Positions 1-14,740 of a DNA stretch of 64,000 bases are shown here, piece by piece (within the stretch, counting starts at the first letter, position 1; every line of letters starts with the position of its first letter). The notes beneath the pieces were generated by a model that saw only the letters and a list, made by a program, of their open reading frames with translations, was not told the origin of the DNA and searched no databases. A program made the translations under genes and the position numbers. The stretch lies in NCBI GenBank assembly GCA_963693285.1, contig OY848925.1:2644932-2708931 (forward strand), read 5' to 3'. The DNA comes from Xestospongia muta. Its lineage: Eukaryota; Porifera; Demospongiae; Haplosclerida; Petrosiidae.

Positions 1-3000
1 TTTAACCAGATTTCACAGTTAATTTCTAATCTTGTTTAACTTTCAAAAAGCTCTAATCACTTTATTTTAGAGTTTTAACCTATTTAGACTACTTTATTAC
101 TATATTTAAGACAGATAAACTTACTAAACTCTTAAGATCTGCTTATTTAACCAGTTTTCACAGTTAATTTCTAAACTTTTTTAACTTTCAAAAAGCTCTA
201 ATCACTTTATTTTTGAGTTTTAACCTATTTAGACTACTTTATTAGTATATTTAAGACAGATAAACTTACTAAATTCTTTAGATCTGCTTATTTAACCAGT
301 TTTCACAGTTAATTTCTAATCTTTTTTAACTTTCAAAAAGCTCTAAACTCTTTATTTTAGAGTTTTAACCTATTTAGACTACTTTATTAGTATATTTAAG
401 ACAGACAAACTTACTAAACTCTTTAGATCAGCTTATTTAACCAGTTTTCACAGTTAATTTCTAATCCTTTTTAACTTTCAAAAAGCTCTAATCACTTTAT
501 TTTAGAGTTTTAACCTATTTAGACTACTTTATTAGTATATTTAAGACAGATAAACTTCTAAACTCTTTAGATCAGCTTATTTAACCAGTTTTCACAGTTA
601 ATTTCTAATCTTTTTTAACTTTCAAAAAGGTCTAAACTCTTTTTTTAGAGTATTAACCTATTTAGACTACTTTATCAGTATATTTAAGACAGATAAACTT
701 ACTAAACTCTTTAGATCTGCTTATTTAACCAGTTTTCACAGTTAATTTCTAATCTTTTTTAACTTTCAAAAAGCTCTAATCACTTTATTTTAGAGCTTTA
801 ACCTATTCAGACTACTTTATTAGTATATTTAAGACAGATAAACTTACTAAATTCTTTAGATCTGCTTATTTAACCAGTTTTCACAGTTAATTTCTAATCT
901 TTATTAACTTTCAAAAAGCTCTAAACTCTTTATTTTAGAGTTTTAACCTATTTAGACTACTTTATTAGTATATTTAAGACAGATAAACTTACTAAACTAT
1001 TTAGATCAGCTTATTTAACCAGTTTTCACAGTTAATTCTAATCTTTTTTAACTTTCAAAAAGCTCTAAACTCTTTATTTTAGAGTTTTAACCTATTTAGA
1101 CTACTTTATTAGTATATTTAAGACAGATAAACTTACTAAACTCTTTAGATCAGCTTATTTAACCAGTTTTCACAGTTAATTTCTAATCCTTTTTAACTTT
1201 CAAAAAGCCCTAATCACTTTATTTTAGAGTTTTAACCTATTTAGACTACTTTATTAGTGTATTTAAGACAGATAAACTTACTAAACTCTTTAGATCAGCT
1301 TATTTAACCAGTTTTCACAGTTAATTTCTAATCTTTTTTAACTTTCAAAAAGCTCTAATCACTTTATTTTAGAGTTTTAACCTATTTAGACTACTTTATT
1401 AGTATATTTAAGACAGATAAACTTACTAAATTCTTTAGATCTGCTTATTTAACCAGTTTTCACAGTTAATTTCTAATCTTTTTTAACTTTCAAAAAGCTC
1501 TAAACTCTTTATTTTAGAGTTTTAACCTATTTAGACTACTTTATTAGTATATTTAAGACAGACAAACTTACTAAACTCTTTAGATCAGCTTATTTAACCA
1601 GTTTTCACAGTTAATTTCTAATCTTTTTTAACTTTCAAAAAGCTCTAAACTCTTTATTTTAGAGTTTTAACCTATTTAGACTACTTTATTAGTATATTTA
1701 AGACAGATAAACTTACTAAACTCTTTAGATCAGCTTATTTAACCAGTTTTCACAGTTAATTTCTAATCTGTTTTAACTTTCAAAAAGTTCTAATCACTTT
1801 CTTTTAGAGTTTTAACCTATTTAGACTACTTTATTAGTATATTTAAGACAGATAAACTTACTAAACTCTTTAGATCTGCTTATTTAACCAGATTTCACAG
1901 TTAATTTCTAATCTTGTTTAACTTTCAAAAAGCTCTAAACTCTTTATTTTAGAGTTTTAACCTATTTAGACTACTTTATTAGTATATTTAAGACAGATAA
2001 ACTTACTAAACTCTTTAGATCAGCTTATTTAACCAGTTTTCACAGTTAATTCCTAATCTTTTTTAACTTTCATAAAGCTCTAAACTCTTTATTTTAGAGT
2101 TTTAACCTATTTAGACTGCTTTATTAGTATATTTAAGACAGATAAACTTACTAAATTCTTTAGATCTGCTTATTTAACCAGTTTTCACAGTTAATTTCTA
2201 ATCTTTTTTAACTTTCAAAAAGCTCTAAACTCTTTATTTTAGAGTTTTAACCTGTTTAGACTACTTTATTAGTATATTTAAGACAGATAAACTTACTAAA
2301 CTCTTTAGATCAGCTTATTTAACCAGTTTTCACAGTTAATTTCTAATCCTTTTTAACTTTCAAAAAGCTCTAATCACTTTATTTTTGAGTTTTAACCTAT
2401 TTAGACTACTTTATTAGTATATTTAAGACAGATAAACTTACTAAACTCTTTAGATCAACTTATTTAACCAGTTTTCACAGTTAATTTCTAATCTTTTTTA
2501 ACTTTCAAAAAGCTCTAAACTCTTTATTTTAGAGTTTTAACCTATTTAGACTACTTTATTAGTATATTTAAGACAGATAAACTTACTAAACTCTTTAGAT
2601 CAACTTATTTAACCAGTTTTCACAGTTAATTTCTAATCTTTTTTAACTTTCAAAAAGCTCTAAACTCTTTATTTTAGAGTTTTAACCTATTTAGACTACT
2701 TTATTAGTATATTTAAGACAGATAAACTTACTAAACTCTTTAGATCAGCTTATTTAACCAGTTTTCACAGTTAATTTCTAATCTGTTTTAACTTTCAAAA
2801 AGTTCTAATCACTTTCTTTTAGAGTTTTAACCTATTTAGACTACTTTATTAGTATATTTAAGACAGATAAACTTACTAAACTCTTTAGATCAGCTTATTT
2901 AACCAGTTTTCACAGTTAATTCCTAATCTTTTTTAACTTACAAAAAGCTCTAAACTCTTTATTTTAGAGTATTAACCTATTTAGACTACTTTATTAGTAT

Positions 3001-3109
3001 ATTTAAGACAGATAAACTTACTAAACTCTTTAGATCTGCTTATTTAACCAGTTTTCACAGTTAATTTCTAATCTTTTTTAACTTTCAAAAAGCTCTAATC
3101 ACTTTATTT

Positions 3110-3690
3110 TAGAGTTTTAACCTATTTAGACTACTTTATTAGTATATTTAAGACAGATAAACTTACTAAATTCTTCAGATCTGCTTATTTAACCAGTTTT
3201 CACAGTTAATTTCTAATCTTTTTTAACTTTCAAAAAGCTCTAAACTCTTTATTTTAGAGTTTTAACCTATTTAGACTACTTTATTAGTATATTTAAGACA
3301 GACAAACTTACTAAACTCTTTAGATCAGCTTATTTAACCAGTTTTCACAGTTAATTTCTAATCCTTTTTAACTTTCAAAAAGCTCTAATCACTTTATTTT
3401 AGAGTTTTAACCTATTTAGACTACTTTATTAGTATATTTAAGACAGATAAACTTACTAAATTCTTCAGATCTGCTTATTTAACCAGTTTTCACAGTTAAT
3501 TTCTAATCTTTTTTAACTTTCAAAAAGCTCTAAACTCTTTATTTTAGAGTTTTAACCTATTTAGACTACTTTATTAGTATATTTAAGACAGACAAACTTA
3601 CTAAACTCTTTAGATCAGCTTATTTAACCAGTTTTCACAGTTAATTTCTAATCCTTTTTAACTTTCAAAAAGCTCTAATCACTTTATTTT
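3110..3690 (+). repeat. tandem 2-mer duplication (290 bp)
   Basis: Two neighbouring two-unit blocks share rare variants at a fixed 290-bp offset: TTCTTCAGAT at 3171 and 3461, ACAGACAAAC at 3298 and 3588, and ATCCTTTTTA at 3361 and 3651. The boundaries are approximate. This is the smallest clear multi-unit tandem duplication in the window. Confidence 0.85.
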
Positions 3691-3699
3691 AGAGTTTTA

Positions 3700-6600
3700 A
3701 CCTATTTAGACTACTTTATTAGTATATTTAAGACAGATAAACTTACTAAACTCTTTAGATCAGCTTATTTAACCAGTTTTCACAGTTAATTCTAATCTTT
3801 TTTAACTTTCAAAAAGCTCTAAACTCTTTATTTTAGAGTTTTAACCTATTTAGACTACTTTATTAGTATATTTAAGACAGATAAACTTACTAAACTCTTT
3901 AGATCAGCTTATTTAACCAGTTTTCACAGTTAATTTCTAATCTTTTTTAACTTTCAAAAAGCTCTAATCACTTTATTTTAGAGTTTTAACCTATTTAGAC
4001 TACTTTATTAGTATATTTAAGACAGATAAACTTACTAAACTCTTTAGATCAGCTTATTTAACCAGTTTTCACAGTTAATTTCTAATCTTTTTTAACTTTC
4101 AAAAAGCTCTAATCACTTTATTTTAGAGTTTTAACCTATTTAGACTACTTTATTAGTATATTTAAGACAGATAAACTTACTAAATTCTTTAGATCTGCTT
4201 ATTGAACCAGTTTTCACAGTTAATTTCTAACCTTTTTTAACTTTCAAAAAGCTCTAAACTCTTTATTTTAGAGTTTTAACCTATTTAGACTACTTTATTA
4301 CTATATTTAAAACAGATAAACTTACTAAACTCTTTAGATCAGCTTATTTAACCAGTTTTTACAGGTAATTTCTAATCCTTTTTAACTTTCAAAAAGCTCT
4401 AATCACGTTATTTTAGAGTTTTAACCTATTCAGACTACTTTATTAGTATATTTAAGACAGATAAACTTACTAAACTCTTTAGATCAGCTTATTTAACCAG
4501 TTTTCACAGTTAATTTCTAATCTTTTTAACTTTCAAAAAGCTCTAAACTCTTTATTTTAGAGTTTTAACCTATTTAGACTACTTTATTAGTATATTTAAG
4601 ACAGATAAACTTACTAAACTCTTTAGATCAGCTTATTTAACCAGTTTTTACAGTTAATTTCTAATCTTTTTTAACTTTCAAAAAGCTCTAAACTCTTTAT
4701 TTTAGAGTTTTAACCTATTTAGACTACTTTATTACTATATTTAAGACAGATAAACTTACTAAACTCTTTAGATCAGCTTATTTAACCAGTTTTCACAGTT
4801 AATTTCTAATCTTTTTTAACTTTCAAAAAGCTCTAAACTCTTTATTTTAGAGTTTTAACCTATTTAGACTACTTTATTAGTATATTTAAGACAGATAAAC
4901 TTACTAAACTCTTTAGATCAGCTTATTTAACCAGTTTTCACAGTTAATTTCTAATCTTTTTTAACTTTCAAAAAGCTCTAATCACTTTATTTTAGAGTTT
5001 TAACCTATTTAGACTACTTTATTAGTATATTTAAGACAGATAAACTTACTAAATTCTTTAGATCTGCTTATTTAACCAGTTTTCACAGTTAATTTCTAAT
5101 CTTTTTTAACTTTCAAAAAGCTCTAAACTCTTTATTTTAGTGTTTTAACCTATTTAGACTACTTTATTAGTATATTTAAGACAGATAAACTTACTAAACT
5201 CTTTAGATCAGCTTATTTAACCAGTTTTCACAGTTAATTTCTAATCTTTTTTAACTTTCAAAAAGCTCTAAACTCTTTATTTTAGAGTTTTAACCTATTT
5301 AGACTACTTTATTAGTATATTTAAACAGATAAACTTACTAAACTATTTAGATCAGCTTTTTAAACCAGTTTTCACAGTTAATTTCTAATCCTTTTTAACT
5401 TTTAAAAAGGTCTAATCACTTTATTTTAGAGTTTTAACCTATTTAGACTACTTTATTAGTATATTTAAGACAGATAAACTTATTAAACTCCTAAGATCAG
5501 CTTATTTAACCAGTTTTCACAGTTAATTTCTAATCTTTTTTAACTTTCAAAAAGGTCTAAACTCTTTATTTTAGAGTTTTAACCTATTTAGACTACATTA
5601 TTAGTATATTTAAGACAGATAAACTTACTAAACTCTTTAGATCAGCTTATTTAACCAGTTTTCACAGTTAATTTCTAATTTTTTTAACTTTCAAAAAGCT
5701 CTAAACTCTTTATTTTAGAGTTTTAACCTATTTAGACTACTTTATTAGTATATTTAAGACAGATAAACTTACTAAACTCTTTAGATCAGCTTATTTAACC
5801 AGTTTTCACAGTTAATTTCTAATCTTTTTAACTTTCAAAAAGCTCTAAGCTCTTTATTTTAGAGTATTAACCTATTTAGACTACTTTATTAGTATATTTA
5901 CGATAGAAAAACTTACTAAACTCTTTAGATCAGCTTATTTAACCAGTTTTCACAGTTAATTCTAATATTTTTTAACTTTCAAAAAGCTCTAAACTCTTTA
6001 TTTTAGAGTGTTAACCTATTTAGACTACTTTATTAGTATATTTAAGACAGATAAACTTACTAAACTCTTTAAGATCAGCTTATTTAACCAGTTTTCTCAG
6101 TTAATTTCTAATCTTTTTCAACTTTCAAAAAGCTCTAAACTCTTTATTTTAGAGTTTTAACCTATTTAGACTACTTTATTAGTATATTTAAGACAGATAA
6201 ACTTACTAAACTCTTTAAATCAGCTTATTTAACCAGTTTTCACAGTTAATTCTAATCTTTTTTAACTTTCAAAAAGCTCTAATCACTTTATTTTAGAGTT
6301 TTAACCTATTTAGACTACTTTATTAGTATATTTAAGACAGATAAACTTACTAAATTCTTTAGATCTGCTTATTTAACCAGTTTTCACAGTTAATTTCTAA
6401 TCTTTTTTAACTTTCAAAAAGCTCTAAACTCTTTATTTTAGAGTTTTAACCTATTTAGACTAGTTTATTAGTATATTTAAGACAGATAATCTTACTAAAC
6501 TCTTTAGATCAGCTTATTTAACCAGTTTTCACAGTTAATTTCTAATCTTTTTTAACTTTCAAAAAGCTCTAAACTCTTTATTTTAGAGTTTTAACCTATT

Positions 6601-9600
6601 TAGACTACTTTATTAGTATATTTAAACAGATAAACTTACTAAACTCTTTAGATCAGCTTTTTAAACCAGTTTTCACAGTTAATTTCTAATCCTTTTTAAC
6701 TTTTAAAAAGGTCTAATCACTTTATTTTAGAGTTTTAACCTATTTAGACTACTTTATTAGTATATTTAAGACAGATAAACTTACTAAATTCTTTAGATCT
6801 GCTTATTTAACCAGTTTTCACAGTTAATTTCTAATCTTTTTTAACTTTCAAAAAGCTCTAAACTCTTTATTTTAGTGTTTTAACCTATTTAGACTACTTT
6901 ATTAGTATATTTAAGACAGATAAACTTACTAAACTCTTTAGATCAGCTTATTTAACCAGTTTTCACAGTTAATTCTAATCTTTTTTAACTTTCAAAAAGC
7001 TCTAAACTCTTTATTTTAGAGTTTTAACCTATTTAGACTACTTTATTAGTATATTTAAGACAGATAAACTTACTAAACTCTTTAGATCAGCTTATTTAAC
7101 CAGTTTTCACAGTTAATTTCTAATCTTTTTTAACTTTCAAAAAGCTCTAATCACTTTATTTTAGAGTTTTAACCTATTTAGACTACTTTATTAGTATATT
7201 TAAGACAGATAAACTTACTAAACTCTTTAGATCAGCTTATTTAACCAGTTTTCACAGTTAATTTCTAATCTTTTTTAACTTTCAAAAAGCTCTAATCACT
7301 TTATTTTAGAGTTTTAACCTATTTAGACTACTTTATTAGTATATTTAAGACAGATAAACTTACTAAATTCTTTAGATCTGCTTATTGAACCAGTTTTCAC
7401 AGTTAATTTCTAACCTTTTTTAACTTTCAAAAAGCTCTAAACTCTTTATTTTAGAGTTTTAACCTATTTAGACTACTTTATTACTATATTTAAAACAGAT
7501 AAACTTACTAAACTCTTTAGATCAGCTTATTTAACCAGTTTTTACAGGTAATTTCTAATCCTTTTTAACTTTCAAAAAGCTCTAATCACGTTATTTTAGA
7601 GTTTTAACCTATTCAGACTACTTTATTAGTATATTTAAGACAGATAAACTTACTAAACTCTTTAGATCAGCTTATTTAACCAGTTTTCACAGTTAATTTC
7701 TAATCTTTTTAACTTTCAAAAAGCTCTAAACTCTTTATTTTAGAGTTTTAACCTATTTAGACTACTTTATTAGTATATTTAAGACAGATAAACTTACTAA
7801 ATTCTTTAGATCTGCTTATTTAACCAGTTTTCACAGTTAATTTCTAATCTTTTTTAACTTTCAAAAAGCTCTAAACTCTTTATTTTAGTGTTTTAACCTA
7901 TTTAGACTACTTTATTAGTATATTTAAGACAGATAAACTTACTAAACTCTTTAGATCAGCTTATTTAACCAGTTTTCACAGTTAATTTCTAATCTTTTTT
8001 AACTTTCAAAAAGCTCTAAACTCTTTATTTTAGAGTTTTAACCTATTTAGACTACTTTATTAGTATATTTAAACAGATAAACTTACTAAACTCTTTAGAT
8101 CAGCTTTTTAAACCAGTTTTCACAGTTAATTTCTAATCCTTTTTAACTTTTAAAAAGGTCTAATCACTTTATTTTAGAGTTTTAACCTATTTAGACTACT
8201 TTATTAGTATATTTAAGACAGATAAACTTATTAAACTCCTAAGATCAGCTTATTTAACCAGTTTTCACAGTTAATTTCTAATCTTTTTTAACTTTCAAAA
8301 AGGTCTAAACTCTTTATTTTAGAGTTTTAACCTATTTAGACTACATTATTAGTATATTTAAGACAGATAAACTTACTAAACTCTTTAGATCAGCTTATTT
8401 AACCAGTTTTCACAGTTAATTTCTAATTTTTTTAACTTTCAAAAAGCTCTAAACTCTTTATTTTAGAGTTTTAACCTATTTAGACTACTTTATTAGTATA
8501 TTTAAGACAGATAAACTTACTAAACTCTTTAGATCAGCTTATTTAACCAGTTTTCACAGTTAATTTCTAATCTTTTTAACTTTCAAAAAGCTCTAAACTC
8601 TTTATTTTAGAGTATTAACCTATTTAGACTACTTTATTAGTATATTTACGATAGAAAAACTTACTAAACTCTTTAGATCAGCTTATTTAACCAGTTTTCA
8701 CAGTTAATTCTAATATTTTTTAACTTTCAAAAAGCTCTAAACTCTTTATTTTAGAGTGTTAACCTATTTAGACTACTTTATTAGTATATTTAAGACAGAT
8801 AAACTTACTAAACTCTTTAAGATCAGCTTATTTAACCAGTTTTCTCAGTTAATTTCTAATCTTTTTCAACTTTCAAAAAGCTCTAAACTCTTTATTTTAG
8901 AGTTTTAACCTATTTAGACTACTTTATTAGTATATTTAAGACAGATAAACTTACTAAACTCTTTAAATCAGCTTATTTAACCAGTTTTCACAGTTAATTC
9001 TAATCTTTTTTAACTTTCAAAAAGCTCTAATCACTTTATTTTAGAGTTTTAACCTATTTAGACTACTTTATTAGTATATTTAAGACAGATAAACTTACTA
9101 AATTCTTTAGATCTGCTTATTTAACCAGTTTTCACAGTTAATTTCTAATCTTTTTTAACTTTCAAAAAGCTCTAAACTCTTTATTTTAGAGTTTTAACCT
9201 ATTTAGACTAGTTTATTAGTATATTTAAGACAGATAATCTTACTAAACTCTTTAGATCAGCTTATTTAACCAGTTTTCACAGTTAATTTCTAATCTTTTT
9301 TAACTTTCAAAAAGCTCTAAACTCTTTATTTTAGAGTTTTAACCTATTTAGACTACTTTATTAGTATATTTAAACAGATAAACTTACTAAACTCTTTAGA
9401 TCAGCTTTTTAAACCAGTTTTCACAGTTAATTTCTAATCCTTTTTAACTTTTAAAAAGGTCTAATCACTTTATTTTAGAGTTTTAACCTATTTAGACTAC
9501 TTTATTAGTATATTTAAGACAGATAAACTTACTAAATTCTTTAGATCTGCTTATTTAACCAGTTTTCACAGTTAATTTCTAATCTTTTTTAACTTTCAAA

Positions 9601-9700
9601 AAGCTCTAAACTCTTTATTTTAGAGTTTTAACCTATTTAGACTACTTTATTAGTATATTTAAGACAGATAAACTTACTAAACTCTTTAGATCAGCTTATT
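3700..9700 (+). repeat. duplicated multi-unit block with internal three-unit loss
   Basis: Source about 3700-6950; copy about 6883-9700. The left part matches at offset 3183: CACAGTTAATTCTAAT at 3781 and 6964, ATTGAACCAG at 4201 and 7384, and the paired ACAGGTAATT and AATCACGTTA variants. The right part matches at offset 2748: TAGTGTTTT at 5138 and 7886, TATTAAACTCC at 5481 and 8229, GACTACATTA at 5591 and 8339, TTTACGATAG at 5897 and 8645, GTTTTCTCAG at 6091 and 8839, CAGATAATCT at 6483 and 9231, TTAAACCAGT at 6661 and 9409. The change of 435 bp between offsets is three units (about 4610-5048) absent from the copy. Confidence 0.9.
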
Positions 9701-9829
9701 TAACCAGTTTTCACAGTTAATTTCTAATCTTTTTTAACTTTCAAAAAGCTCTAAACTCTTTATTTTAGAGTTTTAACCTATTTAGACTACTTTATTAGTA
9801 TATTTAAGACAGATAAACTTACTAAACTC

Positions 9830-11105
9830 TTTAGATCAGCTTTTTAAACCAGTTTTCACAGTTAATTTCTAATCCTTTTTAACTTTTAAAAAGGTCTAAT
9901 CACTTTATTTTAGAGTTTTAACCTATTTAGACTACTTTATTAGTATATTTAAGACAGATAAACTTATTAAACTCCTAAGATCAGCTTATTTAACCAGTTT
10001 TCACAGTTAATTTCTAATCTTTTTTAACTTTCAAAAAGGTCTAAACTCTTTATTTTAGAGTTTTAACCTATTTAGACTACATTATTAGTATATTTAAGAC
10101 AGATAAACTTACTAAACTCTTTAGATCAGCTTATTTAACCAGTTTTCACAGTTAATTTCTAATTTTTTTAACTTTCAAAAAGCTCTAAACTCTTTATTTT
10201 AGAGTTTTAACCTATTTAGACTACTTTATTAGTATATTTAAGACAGATAAACTTACTAAACTCTTTAGATCAGCTTATTTAACCAGTTTTCACAGTTAAT
10301 TTCTAATCTTTTTAACTTTCAAAAAGCTCTAAACTCTTTATTTTAGAGTATTAACCTATTTAGACTACTTTATTAGTATATTTAAGATAGAAAAACTTAC
10401 TAAACTCTTTAGATCAGCTTATTTAACCAGTTTTCACAGTTAATTCTAATATTTTTTAACTTTCAAAAAGCTCTAAACTCTTTATTTTAGAGTGTTAACC
10501 TATTTAGACTACTTTATTAGTATATTTAAGACAGATAAACTTACTAAACTCTTTAAGATCAGCTTATTTAACCAGTTTTCTCAGTTAATTTCTAATCTTT
10601 TTCAACTTTCAAAAAGCTCTAAACTCTTTATTTTAGAGTTTTAACCTATTTAGACTACTTTATTAGTATATTTAAGACAGATAAACTTACTAAACTCTTT
10701 AAATCAGCTTATTTAACCAGTTTTCACAGTTAATTCTAATCTTTTTTAACTTTCAAAAAGCTCTAATCACTTTATTTTAGAGTTTTAACCTATTTAGACT
10801 ACTTTATTAGTATATTTAAGACAGATAAACTTACTAAATTCTTTAGATCTGCTTATTTAACCAGTTTTCACAGTTAATTTCTAATCTTTTTTAACTTTCA
10901 AAAAGCTCTAAACTCTTTATTTTAGAGTTTTAACCTATTTACACTAGTTTATTAGTATATTTAAGACAGATAATCTTACTAAACTCTTTAGATCAGCTTA
11001 TTTAACCAGTTTTCACAGTTAATTTCTAATCTTTTTTAACTTTCAAAAAGCTCTAAACTCTTTATTTTAGAGTTTTAACCTATTTAGACTACTTTATTAG
11101 TATAT
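9830..11105 (+). repeat. third copy of the 5.4-6.6 kb block (offset 1736, 12 units)
   Basis: The segment around 8094-9369 recurs at a constant offset of 1736 bp: GACTACATTA at 8339 and 10075, the AGATAGAAAAAC variant at 8645 and 10381 (with CGATAG changed to AGATAG), GTTTTCTCAG at 8839 and 10575, CAGATAATCT at 9231 and 10967. Agreement stops near 11105. A further partial echo follows, with TATTAAACTCC again near 11268. The same marker set therefore occurs three times in the left 11 kb. Confidence 0.88.
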
Positions 11106-14100
11106 TTAAGACAGATAAACTTACTAAACTCTTTAGATCAGCTTATTCAACCAGTTTTCACAGTTAATTTCTAATCTTTTTTAACTTTTTAAAAGGTCTA
11201 ATCACTTTATTTTAGAGTTTTAACCTATTTAGACTACTTTATTAGTATATTTAAGACAGATAAACTTATTAAACTCCTAAGATCAGCTTATTTAACCAGT
11301 TTTCACAGTTAATTTCTAATCTTTTTTAACTTTCAAAAAGCTCTAAACTCTTTATTTTAGAGTTTTAACCTATTTAGACTACTTTATTACTATATTTAAG
11401 ACAGATAAACTTACTAAACTCTTTAGATCAGCTTATTTAACCAGTTTTCACAGTTAATTTCTAATCTGTTTTAACTTTCAAAAAGTTCTAATCACTTTCG
11501 TTTAGAGTTTTAACCTATTTAGACTACTTTATTAGTATATTTAAGACAGATAAACTTACTAAACTCTTTAGATCAGCTTATTTAACCAGTTTTCACAGTT
11601 AATTTCTAATCTTTTTAACTTTCAAAAAGCTCTAAACTCTTTATTTTAGAGTTTTAACCTATTTAGACTACTTTATTAGTATATTTAAGACAGAAAAACT
11701 TACTAAACTCTTTAGATCAGCTTATTTAACCAGTTTTCACAGTTAATTCTAATATTTTTAACTTTCAAAAAGCTCTAAACTCTTTATTTTAGAGTTTTAA
11801 CCTATTTAGACTACTTTATTAGTATATTTAAGACAGATAAACTTACTAAACTCTTTAGATCCGCTTATTTAACCAGTTTTCACAGTTAATTTCTAATCTT
11901 TTTTAACTTTCAAAAAGTTCTAAACTCTTTATTTTAGAGTTTTAACCTATTTAGACTACTTTATTAGTATATTTAAGACAGATAAACTTACTCAACTATT
12001 TAGATCCGCTTATTAAACCAGTTTTCACAGTTAATTTCTAATTTTTTTTAACTTTCAAAAAGCTATAATCACTTTATTTTAGAGTTTTAACCTATTTAGA
12101 CTACTTTATTAGTATATTTAAACAGATAAACTTACTAAACTCTTTAGATCAGCTTATTTAACCAGTTTTCACAGTTAATTTCTAATTTTTTTTAACTTTC
12201 AAAAAGGTCTAAACTCTTTATTTTAGAGTATTAACCTATTTAGACTACTTTATTAGTATATTTAAGACAGATAAACTTACTAAATTCTTTAGATCTGCTT
12301 ATTTAACCAGTTTTCACAGTTAATTTCTAATCTTTTTTAACTTTCAAAAAGCTCTAATCACTTTATTTTAGAGTTTTAACCTATTTAGACTACTTTATTA
12401 GTATATTTAAGAAAGATAAACTTACTAAACTCTTTAGATCAGCTTATTTAACCAGTTTTCACAGTTAATTTCTAATCCTTTTTAACTTTCAAAAAGCTCT
12501 AATCACTTTATTTTAGAGTTTTAACCTATTTAGACTACTTTATTAGTATATTTAAGACAGATAAACTTACTAAACTCTTTAGATCAGCTTATTTAACCAG
12601 TTTTCACAGTTAATTTCTAATCTTTTTTAACTTTTAAAAAGCTCTAAACTCTTTTTTTTTAGAGTTTTAACCTATTTACACTACTTTATTAGTATATTTA
12701 AGACAGATAAACTTACTAAACTCTTTAGATCAGCTTATTTAACCAGTTTTCACAGTTAATTTCTAATCTTTTTTAACTTTCAAAAAGCTCTAAACTCTTT
12801 ATTTTAGAGTTTTAACCTATTTAGACTACTTTATTAGTATATTTAAGACAGATAAAAAACTTACTAAACTATTTAGATCCGCTTATTAAACCAGTTTTCA
12901 CAGTTAATTTCTAATTTTTTTTAACTTTCAAAAAGCTATAATCACTTTATTTTAGAGTTTTAACCTATTTAGACTACTTTATTAGTATATTTAAGACAGA
13001 TAAACTTACTAAACTCTTTAGATCAGCTTATTTAACCAGTTTTCACAGTTAATTTCTAATCTTTTTTAACTTTCAAAAAGCTCTAAACTCTTTATTTTAG
13101 AGTTTTAACCTATTTAGACTAGTTTATTAGTATATTTAAGACAGATAAACTTACTAAACTCTTTAGATCAGCTTATTTAACCAGTTTTCACAGTTAATTT
13201 CTAATCTTTTTTAACTTTCAAAAAGCTCTAAACTCTTTATTTTAGAGTTTTAACCTATTTAGACTACTTTATTAGTATATTTAAGACAGATAAACTTACT
13301 AAACTCTTTAGATCTGCTTATTTAACCAGTTTTCACAGTTAATTTCTAATCTTTTTTAACTTTCAAAAAGCTCTAAACTCTTTATTTTAGAGTTTTAACC
13401 TATTTAGACTACTTTATTAGTATATTTAAGACAGATAAACTTACTAAACTCTTTAGATCAGCTTATTTAACCAGTTTTCACAGTTAATTTCTAATCTTTT
13501 TTAACTTTCAAAAAGCTCTAAACTCTTTATTTTAGAGTTTTAACCTATTTAGACTACTTTATTAGTATATTTAAGACAGATAAACTTACTAAATTGTTTA
13601 GATCTGTTTCTTCAACCAGTTTTCACAGTTAATTTCTAATCTTTTTTAACTTTCAAAAAGCTCTAAACTCTTTATTTTAGAGTTTTAACCTATTTAGACT
13701 ACTTTATTAGTATATTTAAGACAGATAAACTTACTAAACTCTTTAGATCAGCTTATTTAACCAGATTTCACAGTTAATTTCTAATCCTTTTTAACTTTCA
13801 AAAAGCTCTAATCACTTTATTTTAGAGTTTTAACCTATTTAGACTACTTTATTAGTGTATTTAAGACAGATAAACTTACTAAACTCTTTAGATCAGCTTA
13901 TTTAACCAGTTTTCACAGTTAATTTCTAATCTTTTTTAACTTTCAAAAAGCTCTAATCACTTTATTTTAGAGTTTTAACCTATTTAGACTACTTTATTAG
14001 TATATTTAAGACAGATAAACTTACTAAATTCTTTAGATCTGCTTATTTAACCAGTTTTCACAGTTAATTTCTAATCTTTTTTAACTTTTAAAAAGCTCTA

Positions 14101-14489
14101 AACTCTTTATTTTAGAGTTTTAACCTATTTAGACTACTTTATTAGTATATTTAAGACAGATAAACTTACTAAATTCTTTAGATCTGCTTATTTAACCAGT
14201 TTTGACAGTTAATTTCTAATGTTTTTTAACTTTCAAAAAGCTCTAAACTCTTTATTTTAGAGTTTTAACCTATTTAGACTACTTTATTAGTATATTTAAG
14301 ACAGACAAACTTACTAAACTCTTTAGATCAGCTTATTTAACCAGTTTTCACAGTTAATTTCTAATCTTTTTTAACTTTCAAAAAGCTCTAAACTCTTTAT
14401 TTTAGAGTTTTAACCTATTTAGACTACTTTATTAGTATATTTAAGACAGATAAACTTACTAAACTCTTTAGATCAGCTTATTTAACCAG

Positions 14490-14740
14490 TTTTCACAGTT
14501 AATTTCTAATCTGTTTTAACTTTCAAAAAGTTCTAATCACTTTCTTTTAGAGTTTTAACATATTTAGACTACTTTATTAGTATATTTAAGACAGATAAAC
14601 TTACTAAACTCTTTAGATCAGCTTATTTAACCAGTTTTCACAGTTAATTCCTAATCTTTTTTAACTTACAAAAAGCTCTAAACTCTTTATTTTAGAGTAT
14701 TAACCTATTTAGACTACTTTATTAGTATATTTAAGAAAGA
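14490..14740 (+). repeat. dispersed copy of 2760-3010 (offset 11728)
   Basis: CTGTTTTAAC at 2783 and 14511, then AACTTACAAA at 2935 and 14663, both followed by AGAGTATTAACC, give the same 11728-bp offset. The shared stretch is under two units. A relative of the opening unit (CTTGTTTAAC, start 1 and 1883) follows at 14771. It shows that variants from the left edge reappear at the right edge of zone 1. Confidence 0.75.

Noticed and set aside
11990..12985. Six-unit higher-order repeat based on GCTTATTAAACC and GCTATAATCAC at 12008 and 12881
   Set aside because: Only about one unit matches at this 873-bp spacing; the neighbours on both sides differ, so it is a shared variant unit rather than a duplicated block.
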